64,000 nt of DNA, from NCBI RefSeq assembly GCF_001047375.1, contig NZ_LFVU01000024.1:1-64000 (forward strand), in the 5' to 3' direction. The notes beneath the pieces are model-generated. The model saw only the letters and a list, made by a program, of their open reading frames with translations. It was not told where the DNA came from and ran no database searches. Positions 26,596 through 37,279 of the stretch are shown here, piece after piece. This stretch comes from Clostridium cylindrosporum DSM 605. Its GTDB lineage: Bacteria > Bacillota > Clostridia > Clostridiales > Caloramatoraceae. Each line of letters begins with the position of its first letter. Positions within the stretch are counted from its first letter, which is position 1. The position numbers and the translations under genes were made by a program.

Positions 26596-27174
26596 CTATT
26601 CTGAGTCTTGACACGCATTAAAGGTATTATACTTATTCATGGCGTTTTGTATTCCATCTTGAATAATCGACATAACCCCTTCTCCTGCTGCTTCAACTGA
26701 TTTATCAATTAATTTTCTTTCTTCATTTGTAAATTTTCCAAGTACATAATCAACAATACTTCTAGGAGCCTTACCAATTCCTACCCTAATTCTTTTAAAC
26801 TCCTTACTTTGAAGATGTGCTATGATATTTTTCATACCATTATGTCCACCATCACTTCCTGATGGTCTAAGTCTTATTTTTCCGGTTTCAATTGCCATAT
26901 CGTCATACACAACAATAATATTCTCAGCTTCTATCTTATAAAATGAAGCTGCCTCAATTAGTGATTCACCACTTAGGTTCATATATGTTAATGGTTTCAA
27001 AAATATTATTTTTTCTCCAGCATATATATATTCTCCAAAATTTCCTCCAAACCTTTCCCTAGAGGTATCAAAGCCTAGTTTATTTGATAAATAATCTATA
27101 ACCTCAAACCCAACATTATGTCTAGTATTTTCATATTCCTTTCCTGGGTTACCTAGTCCTACAACAAGATACAT
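26596..27174 (-). CDS. pth: Peptidyl-tRNA hydrolase
   Basis: Releases peptides from prematurely dropped peptidyl-tRNA. The 192-residue protein has the family motifs LVVGLGNPGKEYENTRHNVG (catalytic His in RHNVG), FLKPLTYMNLSGES, VVYDDM (catalytic Asp) and GGHNGMKNI. Start is ATG of MYLVVG, with GGAGGAAG four bases away; the 15 upstream codons are not conserved in type. First gene of the pth-mfd-(prsA) run. Confidence 0.96.
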   Translation of the reverse strand: MYLVVGLGNPGKEYENTRHNVGFEVIDYLSNKLGFDTSRERFGGNFGEYIYAGEKIIFLKPLTYMNLSGESLIEAASFYKIEAENIIVVYDDMAIETGKIRLRPSGSDGGHNGMKNIIAHLQSKEFKRIRVGIGKAPRSIVDYVLGKFTNEERKLIDKSVEAAGEGVMSIIQDGIQNAMNKYNTFNACQDSE

Positions 27175-27421
27175 TTTTTCTTCCTCCATATGTAAAATTA
27201 TAATTAATAGTATAATCAAATTCCTACAAAATAAAAAGCTTATGTCATGTAAATTATTCTTTTATCTAAAAACACCTACCAATCTAGAATATATTTACAT
27301 TTTATCCTTTTAAAAAACCTATAAGTATAGTAGAATTATAATTAATTTTTCAATAATATGCTGAAGGGTGAACAAACTAACTTATATATAATTTATTAAT
27401 CTATTTTAGGAGGATGTTATA

Positions 27422-28858
27422 TTGAATACATTTGCATATATTACGTCACCTTACTTTTACATATTTAATGTCATTGTACTTTCTGTTCTCATATTACTTG
27501 AAAGAAAACGCCCAGAAAAAACTATAGCATGGATTATGATTTTTGTTATTTTCCCACCTCTTGGGATAATACTTTATATATTCCTAGGCCGTAACTGGAA
27601 AAAGTATAAACTTAAAGAGGAAATGTCACCTCATATTAAAGACTTAATTACTAGAGTTATCGGAAGAGTTGATAGAGACGAATACTATTCTTTAATAACT
27701 TTACTTGCCAGAAATAGTGAGTCTCCTTTATTTGTTGATAATGACATTACACTTTTTAGAGATGGAACAGAAAAATTTGAAACCTTAAAAAAAGAGCTTT
27801 TAAAGGCTAAACACCATATACACCTAGAATATTATATTGTAAAACATGATAATATAGGTAATGAGATTAAAAATATTCTTATTAAAAAGGCTAGTGAAGG
27901 TGTAAAGATACGCTTTATAATTGATAAAGTAGGCTCTGGAAGCCTTTCTAGACGATATAAAAATGATTTAAAAAAAGCTGGAATTGAAGTAGTTGAATAC
28001 TCTTACTTCCTTGCACCACTTCTTAGGTTTATTAATACACAAATCAACTATAGAAATCATAGAAAAATTGTTGTAATAGATGGAACAGTTGGATTCCTAG
28101 GTGGAAATAATGTAGGTGATGAGTACTTAGGAAAAGGAGAGCTTGGTTATTGGAGAGATAGTCATATTATGATTCAAGGAGATTTTGTTCTTGGACTTCA
28201 AGGGGTTTTTCTTGATGATTATTTTACTATTAAAAAGGCAAATGAAGAGGAGCTCCTCTACGAAAGTGAATTTGAAAAATACTTTCCAAAACCTAAAAAG
28301 GCTAAAAATCAAATCATTCAACTTGTAAAAAGTGGTCCGAATTCTGAATTTCCAAGTATAATGCATGCAATGCTTAAAATGATTAATATGGCTGAGGAGC
28401 ACATTAATATTATTACACCATACTTTGTTCCTCCAGAGCCTATTATTGAAGCCTTAAAGGTTGCTGCACTTTCAGGCATAGACGTTAAAATATTATTTCC
28501 TGGACAGTATGATCATTTTATTGTTTATTTTGCTTCAAGGTCATATCTTGCTGAACTTATAAAATGCGGAGTTAAGGTTTATCTATACAATCCAAAGGCA
28601 TTTGTTCATGCTAAGGTTATATCAGTCGATGGAAAAATTAGTACCCTTGGAACAGCAAACATAGATATGAGAAGCTTTGACTTAAATTATGAAATAAATG
28701 CTGTTATATATGATGATGACTTAACTGAAGAGATAGATAATATGTTTATCGAAGACCTTAAGTATAGTAAAGAATTAACCTTAGAGGAATACGAAAAAAC
28801 ACCTATTGTTATTAAATTTCTCGAGGCATTTACAAGACTTTTCTCTTCACTACTATAG
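27422..28858 (+). CDS. cls: Cardiolipin synthase
   Basis: Membrane enzyme joining two phosphatidylglycerols to cardiolipin. The 478-residue protein has two N-terminal transmembrane helices (about 10-30 and 36-55) and two phospholipase-D motifs: HRKIVVIDGTVGFLGGNN (about 220) and HAKVISVDGKISTLGTANID (about 395). Both HxK cores are intact. The start codon is TTG with AGGAGG eight bases upstream. It is followed 35 bases later by dedA on the same strand. Sporulating clostridia often carry more than one Cls. Confidence 0.94.
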   Translation: MNTFAYITSPYFYIFNVIVLSVLILLERKRPEKTIAWIMIFVIFPPLGIILYIFLGRNWKKYKLKEEMSPHIKDLITRVIGRVDRDEYYSLITLLARNSESPLFVDNDITLFRDGTEKFETLKKELLKAKHHIHLEYYIVKHDNIGNEIKNILIKKASEGVKIRFIIDKVGSGSLSRRYKNDLKKAGIEVVEYSYFLAPLLRFINTQINYRNHRKIVVIDGTVGFLGGNNVGDEYLGKGELGYWRDSHIMIQGDFVLGLQGVFLDDYFTIKKANEEELLYESEFEKYFPKPKKAKNQIIQLVKSGPNSEFPSIMHAMLKMINMAEEHINIITPYFVPPEPIIEALKVAALSGIDVKILFPGQYDHFIVYFASRSYLAELIKCGVKVYLYNPKAFVHAKVISVDGKISTLGTANIDMRSFDLNYEINAVIYDDDLTEEIDNMFIEDLKYSKELTLEEYEKTPIVIKFLEAFTRLFSSLL

Positions 28859-28893
28859 TTAAGTACCCTTATATTAAAATTTTGAGGTGAATT

Positions 28894-29538
28894 ATGGAAT
28901 CTAGTTTATTTAGCGGAGTATTTGAATATCTAGTAAATCTAATTTCAAGCGTAGGATACCTTGGAGTCTTTGCTGCTACTTCACTTGAATACGCTTGCTT
29001 TCCACTTCCTAGTGAAATAATACTTCCCTTTATAGGATATTTAGCAAGTATAAAAAGTATAGGACTGATTGGAGGAATAATAGTTTCTTCAATAGCAGGT
29101 ATAGTAGGCTCTTTAGTATGCTACTTTATAGGCTACTTTGGTGGAAAGCCTGTACTTGACTTTATAGGAGATAAATTCAAAAGCTCGAAAAAGCCTATTA
29201 GGTCCGCAAGAAATTGGTTTGATAGATATGATAAGATGTCTGTACTTTTAGCAAGACTTCTTCCACTTGCAAGAACCTATATATCAATACCAGCAGGTAT
29301 ATCTAAAATGAATCTATTTATATTTATTTTTTATTCTTCTATAGGTATAATCATATGGAATACTGCATTGATTTCCCTTGGATATTATCTAAGATCAAAT
29401 TGGAAAATGGTTGAGTATTTTATTGAGGAATATACAATAGCTGCTGGAATTATTGTGCTTCTCGGAGCTTTTAGTGTTATTTATCTTAAAATAAAAAGAA
29501 AAAAAACATCAAAATCAAAAATGACTAAGAAGCTATAA
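28894..29538 (+). CDS. DedA family membrane protein
   Basis: A 214-residue integral membrane protein of the DedA/SNARE-associated (VTT) family, with about five hydrophobic segments. The signature block contains FDRYDKMSVLLARLLPLARTY and SIPAGISKMN. Family members act as scramblases or flippases for lipid carriers (undecaprenyl phosphate, phosphatidylethanolamine); the substrate here is unknown. GAGGTG precedes the ATG. Its neighbour cls also concerns lipids, and the two probably share a transcript. The last codons lie inside the terminator stem. Confidence 0.92.
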   Translation: MESSLFSGVFEYLVNLISSVGYLGVFAATSLEYACFPLPSEIILPFIGYLASIKSIGLIGGIIVSSIAGIVGSLVCYFIGYFGGKPVLDFIGDKFKSSKKPIRSARNWFDRYDKMSVLLARLLPLARTYISIPAGISKMNLFIFIFYSSIGIIIWNTALISLGYYLRSNWKMVEYFIEEYTIAAGIIVLLGAFSVIYLKIKRKKTSKSKMTKKL

Positions 29539-29557
29539 AACTTCTTAGTCATTTTTT
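29521..29557. terminator. Bidirectional terminator between dedA and htrA
   Basis: Twelve-bp stem ATGACTAAGAAG / CTTCTTAGTCAT (29521-29532 with 29541-29552), T-rich on both sides. The dedA stop codon lies in the loop, and the htrA stop is just outside. Confidence 0.9.
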
Positions 29558-30710
29558 ATGTATTTCTTCTTTTAATTAAAGTAGTATTTATATCCATTTC
29601 TTTCTCGTCTCTATAAACTCTAACTTTTATCTTATCCCCAGGCTTTTTTTCTTCTAAAAGATCTTTTATATCAGTTGTTTTACTTATTCTACTGTCATCA
29701 ATGGAAAGTATTATATCTCCTCTTTGAATGCCAAACTTTTCTGCTGTTGTACCCTCAACAACTTCAACTACACCAAGACCAGTTGGTACCTTATAGCTTT
29801 TAGCTCTTTCCTCATCTATTAGTATAGTTCTAACTCCTAAAAAAGGTGTTTCAAGTTTTCCATGTTTTACAAGAGCATCAATAATAGGTTTTGCGTCATT
29901 AATAGGCATAAAGAAAGAACCACCTTCCGATGTACTTAATTTATTATTTATGATTCCTATTACATTTCCAGCATCATTAATAACAGCACCACCACTATTC
30001 CCCTTTGTAAATGCCATATCTGTTTGATATATTCTAAAAGATCTATAATCAACTTTAATTAGCTTATTTGTTGCACTTATCACTCCAACTGTTAAGGAAC
30101 CTGCAAATTCTTCTCCTAGAGGATTTCCCATTCCTATTACTGTTTCTCCAGCTTTCATAAGATCTGAGTTTCCAAAATCCGCTGCCTTTAAGTTATCTAC
30201 ATCAATTTTTAATACGGCTATATCACTTTTATAATCTTCTCCAACAATTGTTGCATCAACTCTTTTTTCTCCTGATAAAATCACAGTAATATCCTTTAAT
30301 CCATCTACAATATGCTGATTAGTTACTATGTAACCTCTTTCATCAAAGATAATACCTGAACCAAGACTACCTCCTGAGGCCTCCATCATCCAATTAGTGT
30401 GCTTTTTACTTATTCCAACTATTGAAGGTCCAACAGCCTGAGCAACCTTTGTTATATTTCCTTTTAAAGATGTAGCTACAACTTGTTCATTCCTTCTTGG
30501 TGCCTCATTATAAGAATTTATTATATGTGAATACTTAGTCAATACAGATTGAGATCCTATAAAACCTCCTACTAAGGATGATAAAACTGATAAAAAAACT
30601 ATTATACCTATTTTCAAAAGTTTACTTTGGTTTTTTTCTTCAATATATCTAATACCACTTTGCCAACTTGTAGAGTTATTGTCCCTATTTTCATTTTCTT
30701 TTATGGTCAA
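29556..30710 (-). CDS. htrA: HtrA-type serine protease with PDZ domain
   Basis: Membrane-anchored quality-control protease facing outward. The 384-residue protein has a cytoplasmic N tail, one transmembrane helix (about 33-55), a trypsin-like domain with the triad His (TNQHIVDG), Asp (KSDIAVLKID) and Ser (TKGNSGGAVIN), and one C-terminal PDZ domain (about 280-375). Start: TTG with AGGAGG seven bases before; the longer frame would read through this site. It lies 138 bases downstream of a sensor kinase on the same strand, an arrangement reminiscent of CssRS control of htrA in Bacillus. Confidence 0.94.
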   Translation of the reverse strand: MTIKENENRDNNSTSWQSGIRYIEEKNQSKLLKIGIIVFLSVLSSLVGGFIGSQSVLTKYSHIINSYNEAPRRNEQVVATSLKGNITKVAQAVGPSIVGISKKHTNWMMEASGGSLGSGIIFDERGYIVTNQHIVDGLKDITVILSGEKRVDATIVGEDYKSDIAVLKIDVDNLKAADFGNSDLMKAGETVIGMGNPLGEEFAGSLTVGVISATNKLIKVDYRSFRIYQTDMAFTKGNSGGAVINDAGNVIGIINNKLSTSEGGSFFMPINDAKPIIDALVKHGKLETPFLGVRTILIDEERAKSYKVPTGLGVVEVVEGTTAEKFGIQRGDIILSIDDSRISKTTDIKDLLEEKKPGDKIKVRVYRDEKEMDINTTLIKRRNT

Positions 30711-30848
30711 GTTTAGTCCTCCTAACTCTATTTTTATCACTGTTAAAATTATAATCAAGTAATACCATACAAAGCCACATATTAAAATTATATCGATTTT
30801 TAGTTAACAAAATATGAATAATTATTAAACATAAATATAACTTAAAAG

Positions 30849-32267
30849 TTATTTTAAAACACCTAGGGTAAATCTAAATGTATTCCCACTAGGGTCTGAT
30901 TCCACCCAAATAGTTTGATTATGCTGATTTAATATCTGTCTTGCTATAGAAAGTCCAAGTCCCACACCACCGCCGGACCTTACTCTAGCTTTATCTACCT
31001 TATGAAATCTCTCCCATATATATTTAATATCTTCCTTAGGTATAGGCTCACCTGTATTAAATACACTAACAAGTATTCTATCCTCTCTTCGAACAGCACT
31101 TACCTCAATTGTTCCACCCTCTGGAACAAACTTAATGGCATTATCAACAAGATTCGTTAAAACCTGATTAAGCCTATCCTTGTCTCCCTTTACTGTAACA
31201 CCATTTTTCATCAGTATTACATTCATATTTATATTTTTTTGATATATCCTATCTTCAAATTTAATTATGCTATCGCTTATAAATTCATTTAGTTCAAAAC
31301 TTCCCATTCTCATTGAAAACTCACCTGACTCAAGCCTTGCAAGGTCTAGTAAGTCATTTATAATTCTAATAAGTCTTTTACTTTCTCCATCAACTACCTT
31401 TAGATACCTTTCCCACTTTTCTATTGGAATGGTTCCATCTATCATCCCTTCAACAAAACCATTAATTGATGTCATTGGTGACCTTAGTTCATGGGATACA
31501 TTAGCAATAAAACTTCTTCTCATATTTTCTAAATCTTCAAGGGAATCTGCCATATAGTTAAATGAAACAGCAAGATCACCTATTTCATCATTTGAAACTA
31601 TATCAACCCTGTTATTAAATTCTCCCTTAGCAATTTGCTTTGCCGTGTTATTTATATTACTTAAAGGTATAATAAGAATCTTCTCCGAAAAGTAATATAC
31701 TATAAATGCTGAAATCATTATAGCAAAAAATGCTACAACCCATATTACACAAAAAACATTTATAATTGTCCTCTCAACCTCATCAAATGGAGAATGCATA
31801 AATACAGAGTATGATACATTATCACTAATTTTAACTGGAAGCCCTACAGTTAAAACATCTGAATTAAAAACATCCTCAAAATCTCCTGTTTTAATTATTT
31901 CCTTTCCATCCATTACAGTTAATAAGTCCTTTTTGCTAATTTTTGAACTTATATTATTTTTACTCTCTGGATAATCTAGTGGTTTTCCTATTTCATAACC
32001 ATAACTATCAAAAACAGTAATCTCACAGTTTAGAAGTCTTTCTATTACAAGAAGCTGAAGCTGCATATCAGTTCTATTTATTTCTCTATTTGCACAATCA
32101 ATAACAAGACTCTTTATATGATTAGCCTCATTCAAAAGATTAGACTTTTTCTCCTCGTAATAATACTTATAAAACCATATAGATAAAAATACAGAAACTA
32201 AAATATATGAAATAACTATGATAATAAAGTATGTACTCATAAGCTTTGAGAAAAGACTTTTCTTCAT
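30849..32267 (-). CDS. Sensor histidine kinase
   Basis: A 472-residue two-component kinase. Domains in order: transmembrane helix (about 10-32), extracytoplasmic sensor (about 35-170), second helix (about 170-195), HAMP (about 196-248), HisKA with the phospho-acceptor in NVSHELRSPMTSINGFVEGM (about 255), and HATPase with NLVDNAIKF (N box) and GVGLGLSIA (G2 box). It is probably cotranscribed with the regulator: the stop codon TAA is followed by T and then ATG, with GAGGTG inside the regulator gene. The signal is unknown; htrA downstream suggests an envelope or secretion-stress role. Confidence 0.94.
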   Translation of the reverse strand: MKKSLFSKLMSTYFIIIVISYILVSVFLSIWFYKYYYEEKKSNLLNEANHIKSLVIDCANREINRTDMQLQLLVIERLLNCEITVFDSYGYEIGKPLDYPESKNNISSKISKKDLLTVMDGKEIIKTGDFEDVFNSDVLTVGLPVKISDNVSYSVFMHSPFDEVERTIINVFCVIWVVAFFAIMISAFIVYYFSEKILIIPLSNINNTAKQIAKGEFNNRVDIVSNDEIGDLAVSFNYMADSLEDLENMRRSFIANVSHELRSPMTSINGFVEGMIDGTIPIEKWERYLKVVDGESKRLIRIINDLLDLARLESGEFSMRMGSFELNEFISDSIIKFEDRIYQKNINMNVILMKNGVTVKGDKDRLNQVLTNLVDNAIKFVPEGGTIEVSAVRREDRILVSVFNTGEPIPKEDIKYIWERFHKVDKARVRSGGGVGLGLSIARQILNQHNQTIWVESDPSGNTFRFTLGVLK

Positions 32268-32268
32268 A

Positions 32269-32946
32269 TTATTTCACCTCAAATTTATAACCTACACCCC
32301 AAACTGTTTTAATACCCCACTCTTCATTTTCCTTAAGCTTCTCTCTTATTCTTTTAACGTGAACATCTACAGTTCTTGAATCACCTGGGTAGTCATACCC
32401 CCAAACTTTATAAAGAAGCTGATCCCTTGTAAATACTTTATTAGAATTAGATGATAAAAAGTGAACAAGATCAAATTCCTTAGGTGGCATTTCAACTGGA
32501 TTTCCCTTATATACAACTGTATATGAGTCAGGATCAATTGATAAATCCTTAAACTCAATTGTTCTACTTTGTGCCTGTGGCTTATAACGTCTTAGAACTG
32601 CACGAACTCTAGCAACAAGCTCTTTAGTATCAAATGGCTTTACTATATAATCATCTGCACCAAGTTCAAGTCCAAGTACCCTATCAAATGTTTCTCCCTT
32701 TGCAGTTAACATAATAACCGGGGTTTGTGAATTTTTTCTAATTTCCTTTAAAACTTCATAACCATCCATCTCAGGCATCATTATATCTAAAATTAAAATA
32801 TCAGGATTCTTATCCTTAAACATTTCAACAGCATCACGACCATTATGAGCCTTATAAACCTTATACCCTTCCTTTTCAAAGTAAAGTTCTATAAGATCGC
32901 AAATATTAATATCATCATCAACAAGTAGTATTTTAGTATCTAGCAT
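32269..32946 (-). CDS. Response regulator, OmpR/PhoP family
   Basis: A 225-residue regulator. The N-terminal receiver has the acidic pair DD (11-12), the phospho-Asp in DILILDIMMPEMDGYE (about 54), MLTAKGE and the Lys of DDYIVKPF (about 103). The C-terminal winged helix has VFTRDQLLYKVWGYDYPGDS and RTVDVHVKRIREKL. GGGGG precedes the ATG. A duplicated TTGTTATTT(T)CCCATTT motif lies just upstream and may be its own binding site. Confidence 0.95.
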   Translation of the reverse strand: MLDTKILLVDDDINICDLIELYFEKEGYKVYKAHNGRDAVEMFKDKNPDILILDIMMPEMDGYEVLKEIRKNSQTPVIMLTAKGETFDRVLGLELGADDYIVKPFDTKELVARVRAVLRRYKPQAQSRTIEFKDLSIDPDSYTVVYKGNPVEMPPKEFDLVHFLSSNSNKVFTRDQLLYKVWGYDYPGDSRTVDVHVKRIREKLKENEEWGIKTVWGVGYKFEVK

Positions 32947-34635
<1,689 letters not shown>

Positions 34636-34654
34636 TTCCTGTAATAGAATTTTT

Positions 34655-34690
34655 AAATGCTGCTTACGAATGTAGGCAGCATTTTTTATT
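34655..34690 (+). terminator. Terminator of gdhA
   Basis: Stem ATGCTGCTTAC / GTAGGCAGCAT around a GAAT loop, followed by TTTTTTATTT. Confidence 0.9.
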
Positions 34691-34728
34691 TGGATTTAAT
34701 ATTATAATACTAATCTATGGAGGTATTT

Positions 34729-35259
34729 ATGGACAATAAAATAGCTGTTATTTATAAATCAAAATATGGAAGTACTAAAAAGTATGCTAAGTGGATAGCC
34801 GAGAAGTTAAATGCTGATTTACTTAAATCTGATAATATAAAACCTAATGAACTACTAAAATATAATACATTGATTTACGGTGGGTCACTTCATGCTGTTG
34901 GAATTAAAGGGGTAAAGTTAATAACTAAAAATATAAATTTATTAAAGGATAAGAAAATTGCAGTATTTGCAGTAGGCTGTGGACCGGAAAAGCAAGAAAG
35001 CATTAAAGCTATATATAATAATAACTTTAAAGACCCATCTACAAAGCAAATCAAACTATTCTACCTAAGAGGATCATTTAACTTTCAAAAACTAGGATTC
35101 ATAGATAAAATTATGATGAATATGCTTAAATCAAATATCCAAAAGAAAAAAGAACCTTTATCTGAAGAGGAAAAAAACCTAATCGCATGCTACACAAGTC
35201 CTAAGGACTGGACAAGTATAGATGCAATAGAACCTATAATTAACTATGTTAATAGTTAA
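34729..35259 (+). CDS. Flavodoxin-domain protein, HemG-like
   Basis: A 176-residue FMN-binding protein. The N terminus KIAVIYKSKYGSTKKYAKWIAE is the phosphate-binding loop of a flavodoxin fold, and LIYGGSLHAVGIKG fits the flavin-ring loop. Overall it resembles the Flavodoxin_5 group (protoporphyrinogen oxidase HemG and relatives). No haem genes are near, so a general electron-transfer role is as likely. GGAGG before ATG of MDNKIAV fixes the start. Single gene with its own upstream gdhA terminator. Confidence 0.88.
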   Translation: MDNKIAVIYKSKYGSTKKYAKWIAEKLNADLLKSDNIKPNELLKYNTLIYGGSLHAVGIKGVKLITKNINLLKDKKIAVFAVGCGPEKQESIKAIYNNNFKDPSTKQIKLFYLRGSFNFQKLGFIDKIMMNMLKSNIQKKKEPLSEEEKNLIACYTSPKDWTSIDAIEPIINYVNS

Positions 35260-35386
35260 TTATTAATGCGATAAGGAATTTATATCTAAAAACTACCAAC
35301 TAAAAAATTTACCAGTTCTACATCCCTTTACTTAAAATATAATTTATAATACAATATAAGTTATATTTTAATAAGGGGGAAGCTAT

Positions 35387-36295
35387 ATGGTTAAATTTTT
35401 CTATAAAGCTATTGTCTTCGTTGCCATTGTCTTTGGCCTAATTTACTTCCTTCCAAAATTTGTTCAAGAGGAACTAAATCCTATACTCTTAAGCCAGGAA
35501 ACAAAGGGCTCTACGACCTATGAAGTTTCAAACTATAAGGAGTATTACGAAGCGATAAGGTTATCAATCAAAAACTTAGAACCTACAATTAATATTGTTT
35601 TCAAAGATAATTATCTTAAAAATAATAGAGATAAAGTTATATCAGAGGCTAATGAACTTATAAGAACTCTCGGTCCTGGTAATTACATAAGAAAATATTC
35701 TATAATACATAAAAAATCTAATCTATATGAGTTCTACACCATAACCTATAACTATGAAAAAACTATAAGTGAAATCAAGGAACAATCTCAAAAGGTAGAT
35801 AAGATAACTAAAAATGTAATAAATAAAATAACAAGAGATAATATGAGTGACTATGAAAAGGAGAAGGTAATTCATAATTATATTGTAAAACACACTAGAT
35901 ATGATAACGAGAACTTTCAAAAAAATACAACTCCTATAGAATCTCATACTGCCTATGGTGTTTTTGTTAATAAAAGTGCAGTTTGTGAAGGATATGCTAT
36001 AGCAATGAAAAAGATGCTAGATGCTGCGAATATCGAATCACTTATTGTTATAGGAAAGGCTGATGGATACGATCATGCTTGGAATCTTGTTAAACTTGAT
36101 GATGAATGGTATCATGTAGACCCTACTTGGGATGATCCTGTATATACAGTAAACGGTAAAATAGTTGATATATTATCCTATGAATACTTTAACTTAACAG
36201 ATAAGGAAATGTCAAAAACACACAAATGGGATAAAAAGAATTACCCAAAAGCAACTGCTAAAAAATATAGCATAAAAAACAAAAAGGCTAGCTAA
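35387..36295 (+). CDS. Exported transglutaminase-like protein
   Basis: A 302-residue protein with an N-terminal transmembrane anchor or signal (about 5-23) and a C-terminal transglutaminase/protease-like domain. The putative catalytic triad is visible as Cys in SAVCEGYAIAMKKML (about 205), His in YDHAWNLVKLDDEWYHVDPT (about 230) and Asp in the same block, as in bacterial Cyk3/TgpA-type proteins. Function in clostridia is not known; wall or protein cross-linking or proteolysis are possibilities. GGGGGA precedes the ATG. The stop codon is the loop of a perfect terminator hairpin. Confidence 0.85.
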   Translation: MVKFFYKAIVFVAIVFGLIYFLPKFVQEELNPILLSQETKGSTTYEVSNYKEYYEAIRLSIKNLEPTINIVFKDNYLKNNRDKVISEANELIRTLGPGNYIRKYSIIHKKSNLYEFYTITYNYEKTISEIKEQSQKVDKITKNVINKITRDNMSDYEKEKVIHNYIVKHTRYDNENFQKNTTPIESHTAYGVFVNKSAVCEGYAIAMKKMLDAANIESLIVIGKADGYDHAWNLVKLDDEWYHVDPTWDDPVYTVNGKIVDILSYEYFNLTDKEMSKTHKWDKKNYPKATAKKYSIKNKKAS

Positions 36296-36308
36296 GCTAG
36301 CCTTTTTT
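36281..36308. terminator. Bidirectional terminator between tgl-like gene and prs
   Basis: AAAAAGGCTAGC-TAA-GCTAGCCTTTTTT: a perfect stem whose 3-base loop is the stop codon of the plus-strand gene. It serves prs in the other direction. Confidence 0.93.
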
Positions 36309-37259
36309 CTATTGGAATAATGAACTTACTCCAGTGTTTTCATGAATTCTCTTTATTACCTCTGCAAATAATGGTGCAACTGATAAAGACTTAATTTTAT
36401 CTATTTTCTTTCCATCAGGTAATTCAATAGTATTAAGAACAAGTAGTTCTTTAATAGCTGATTCACTAATTCTATCTATAGCAGGTCCTGAAAGAACTGC
36501 ATGTGAGCAGCACGCATATACGTCCTTTGCTCCAAGTTCCTTAAGTGCATTAGCAGCATTTGTAATTGTTCCTGCTGTATCTATCATATCGTCTATAAGT
36601 ATAACGTTTTTATCCTTAACGTCACCTATTACGTTCATAACCTCACAAACATTTGCACGAGGTCTTCTCTTGTCAATTATAGCAATTGACGCATGAAGTT
36701 GATCTGCAAACTTTCTAGCTCTTGTAACTGAACCAAGATCAGGTGATACAACAACTACATCATCTTCTACAAGTCCCTTTTCTTCAAATGATTTAGCAAG
36801 TATTGGTGCTCCAAGTAGGTGATCTAGTGGAATATCGAAGTATCCTTGTATTTGAGAAGCATGTAAATCCATTGTAAGTACTCTATCTGCTCCTGCTGCT
36901 GATATTAAGTTAGCTACAAGCTTTGCTGTAATTGGATCTCTAGCCTTCGCCTTTCTATCTTGTCTTGCATATCCATAGTATGGAATAACTGCTGTTACTC
37001 TTCCTGCTGATGCTCTTTTAAATGCATCAATCATAATAAGTAGTTCCATAAGATTGTTATTCACTGGTTCACAAGTTGATTGAACAACAAATACGTCTTT
37101 CCCTCTTACAGTTTCATTAATGTTTACACATATTTCTCCATCACTAAAAGTAGCAACTTCAGAATCTCCTAATTTTACTCCTAGAATTTCTGCTATTTCC
37201 TTTGCTAATTCAGGGTTTGAATTACCTGAAAATAATTTAATATCTCCACCGTGCGCCAT
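36309..37259 (-). CDS. prs: Ribose-phosphate pyrophosphokinase
   Basis: Makes PRPP for purine, pyrimidine, histidine and NAD synthesis. The 316-residue class I enzyme has [12 protein letters not shown] (ATP loop), [20 protein letters not shown] (about 128-145), [16 protein letters not shown] and the PRPP loop [14 protein letters not shown] (about 218). It follows glmU by 20 bases in the conserved purR-spoVG-glmU-prs order. Confidence 0.97.
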   Translation of the reverse strand: MAHGGDIKLFSGNSNPELAKEIAEILGVKLGDSEVATFSDGEICVNINETVRGKDVFVVQSTCEPVNNNLMELLIMIDAFKRASAGRVTAVIPYYGYARQDRKAKARDPITAKLVANLISAAGADRVLTMDLHASQIQGYFDIPLDHLLGAPILAKSFEEKGLVEDDVVVVSPDLGSVTRARKFADQLHASIAIIDKRRPRANVCEVMNVIGDVKDKNVILIDDMIDTAGTITNAANALKELGAKDVYACCSHAVLSGPAIDRISESAIKELLVLNTIELPDGKKIDKIKSLSVAPLFAEVIKRIHENTGVSSLFQ

Positions 37260-37279
37260 AATATATAATTCCTCCTAAG

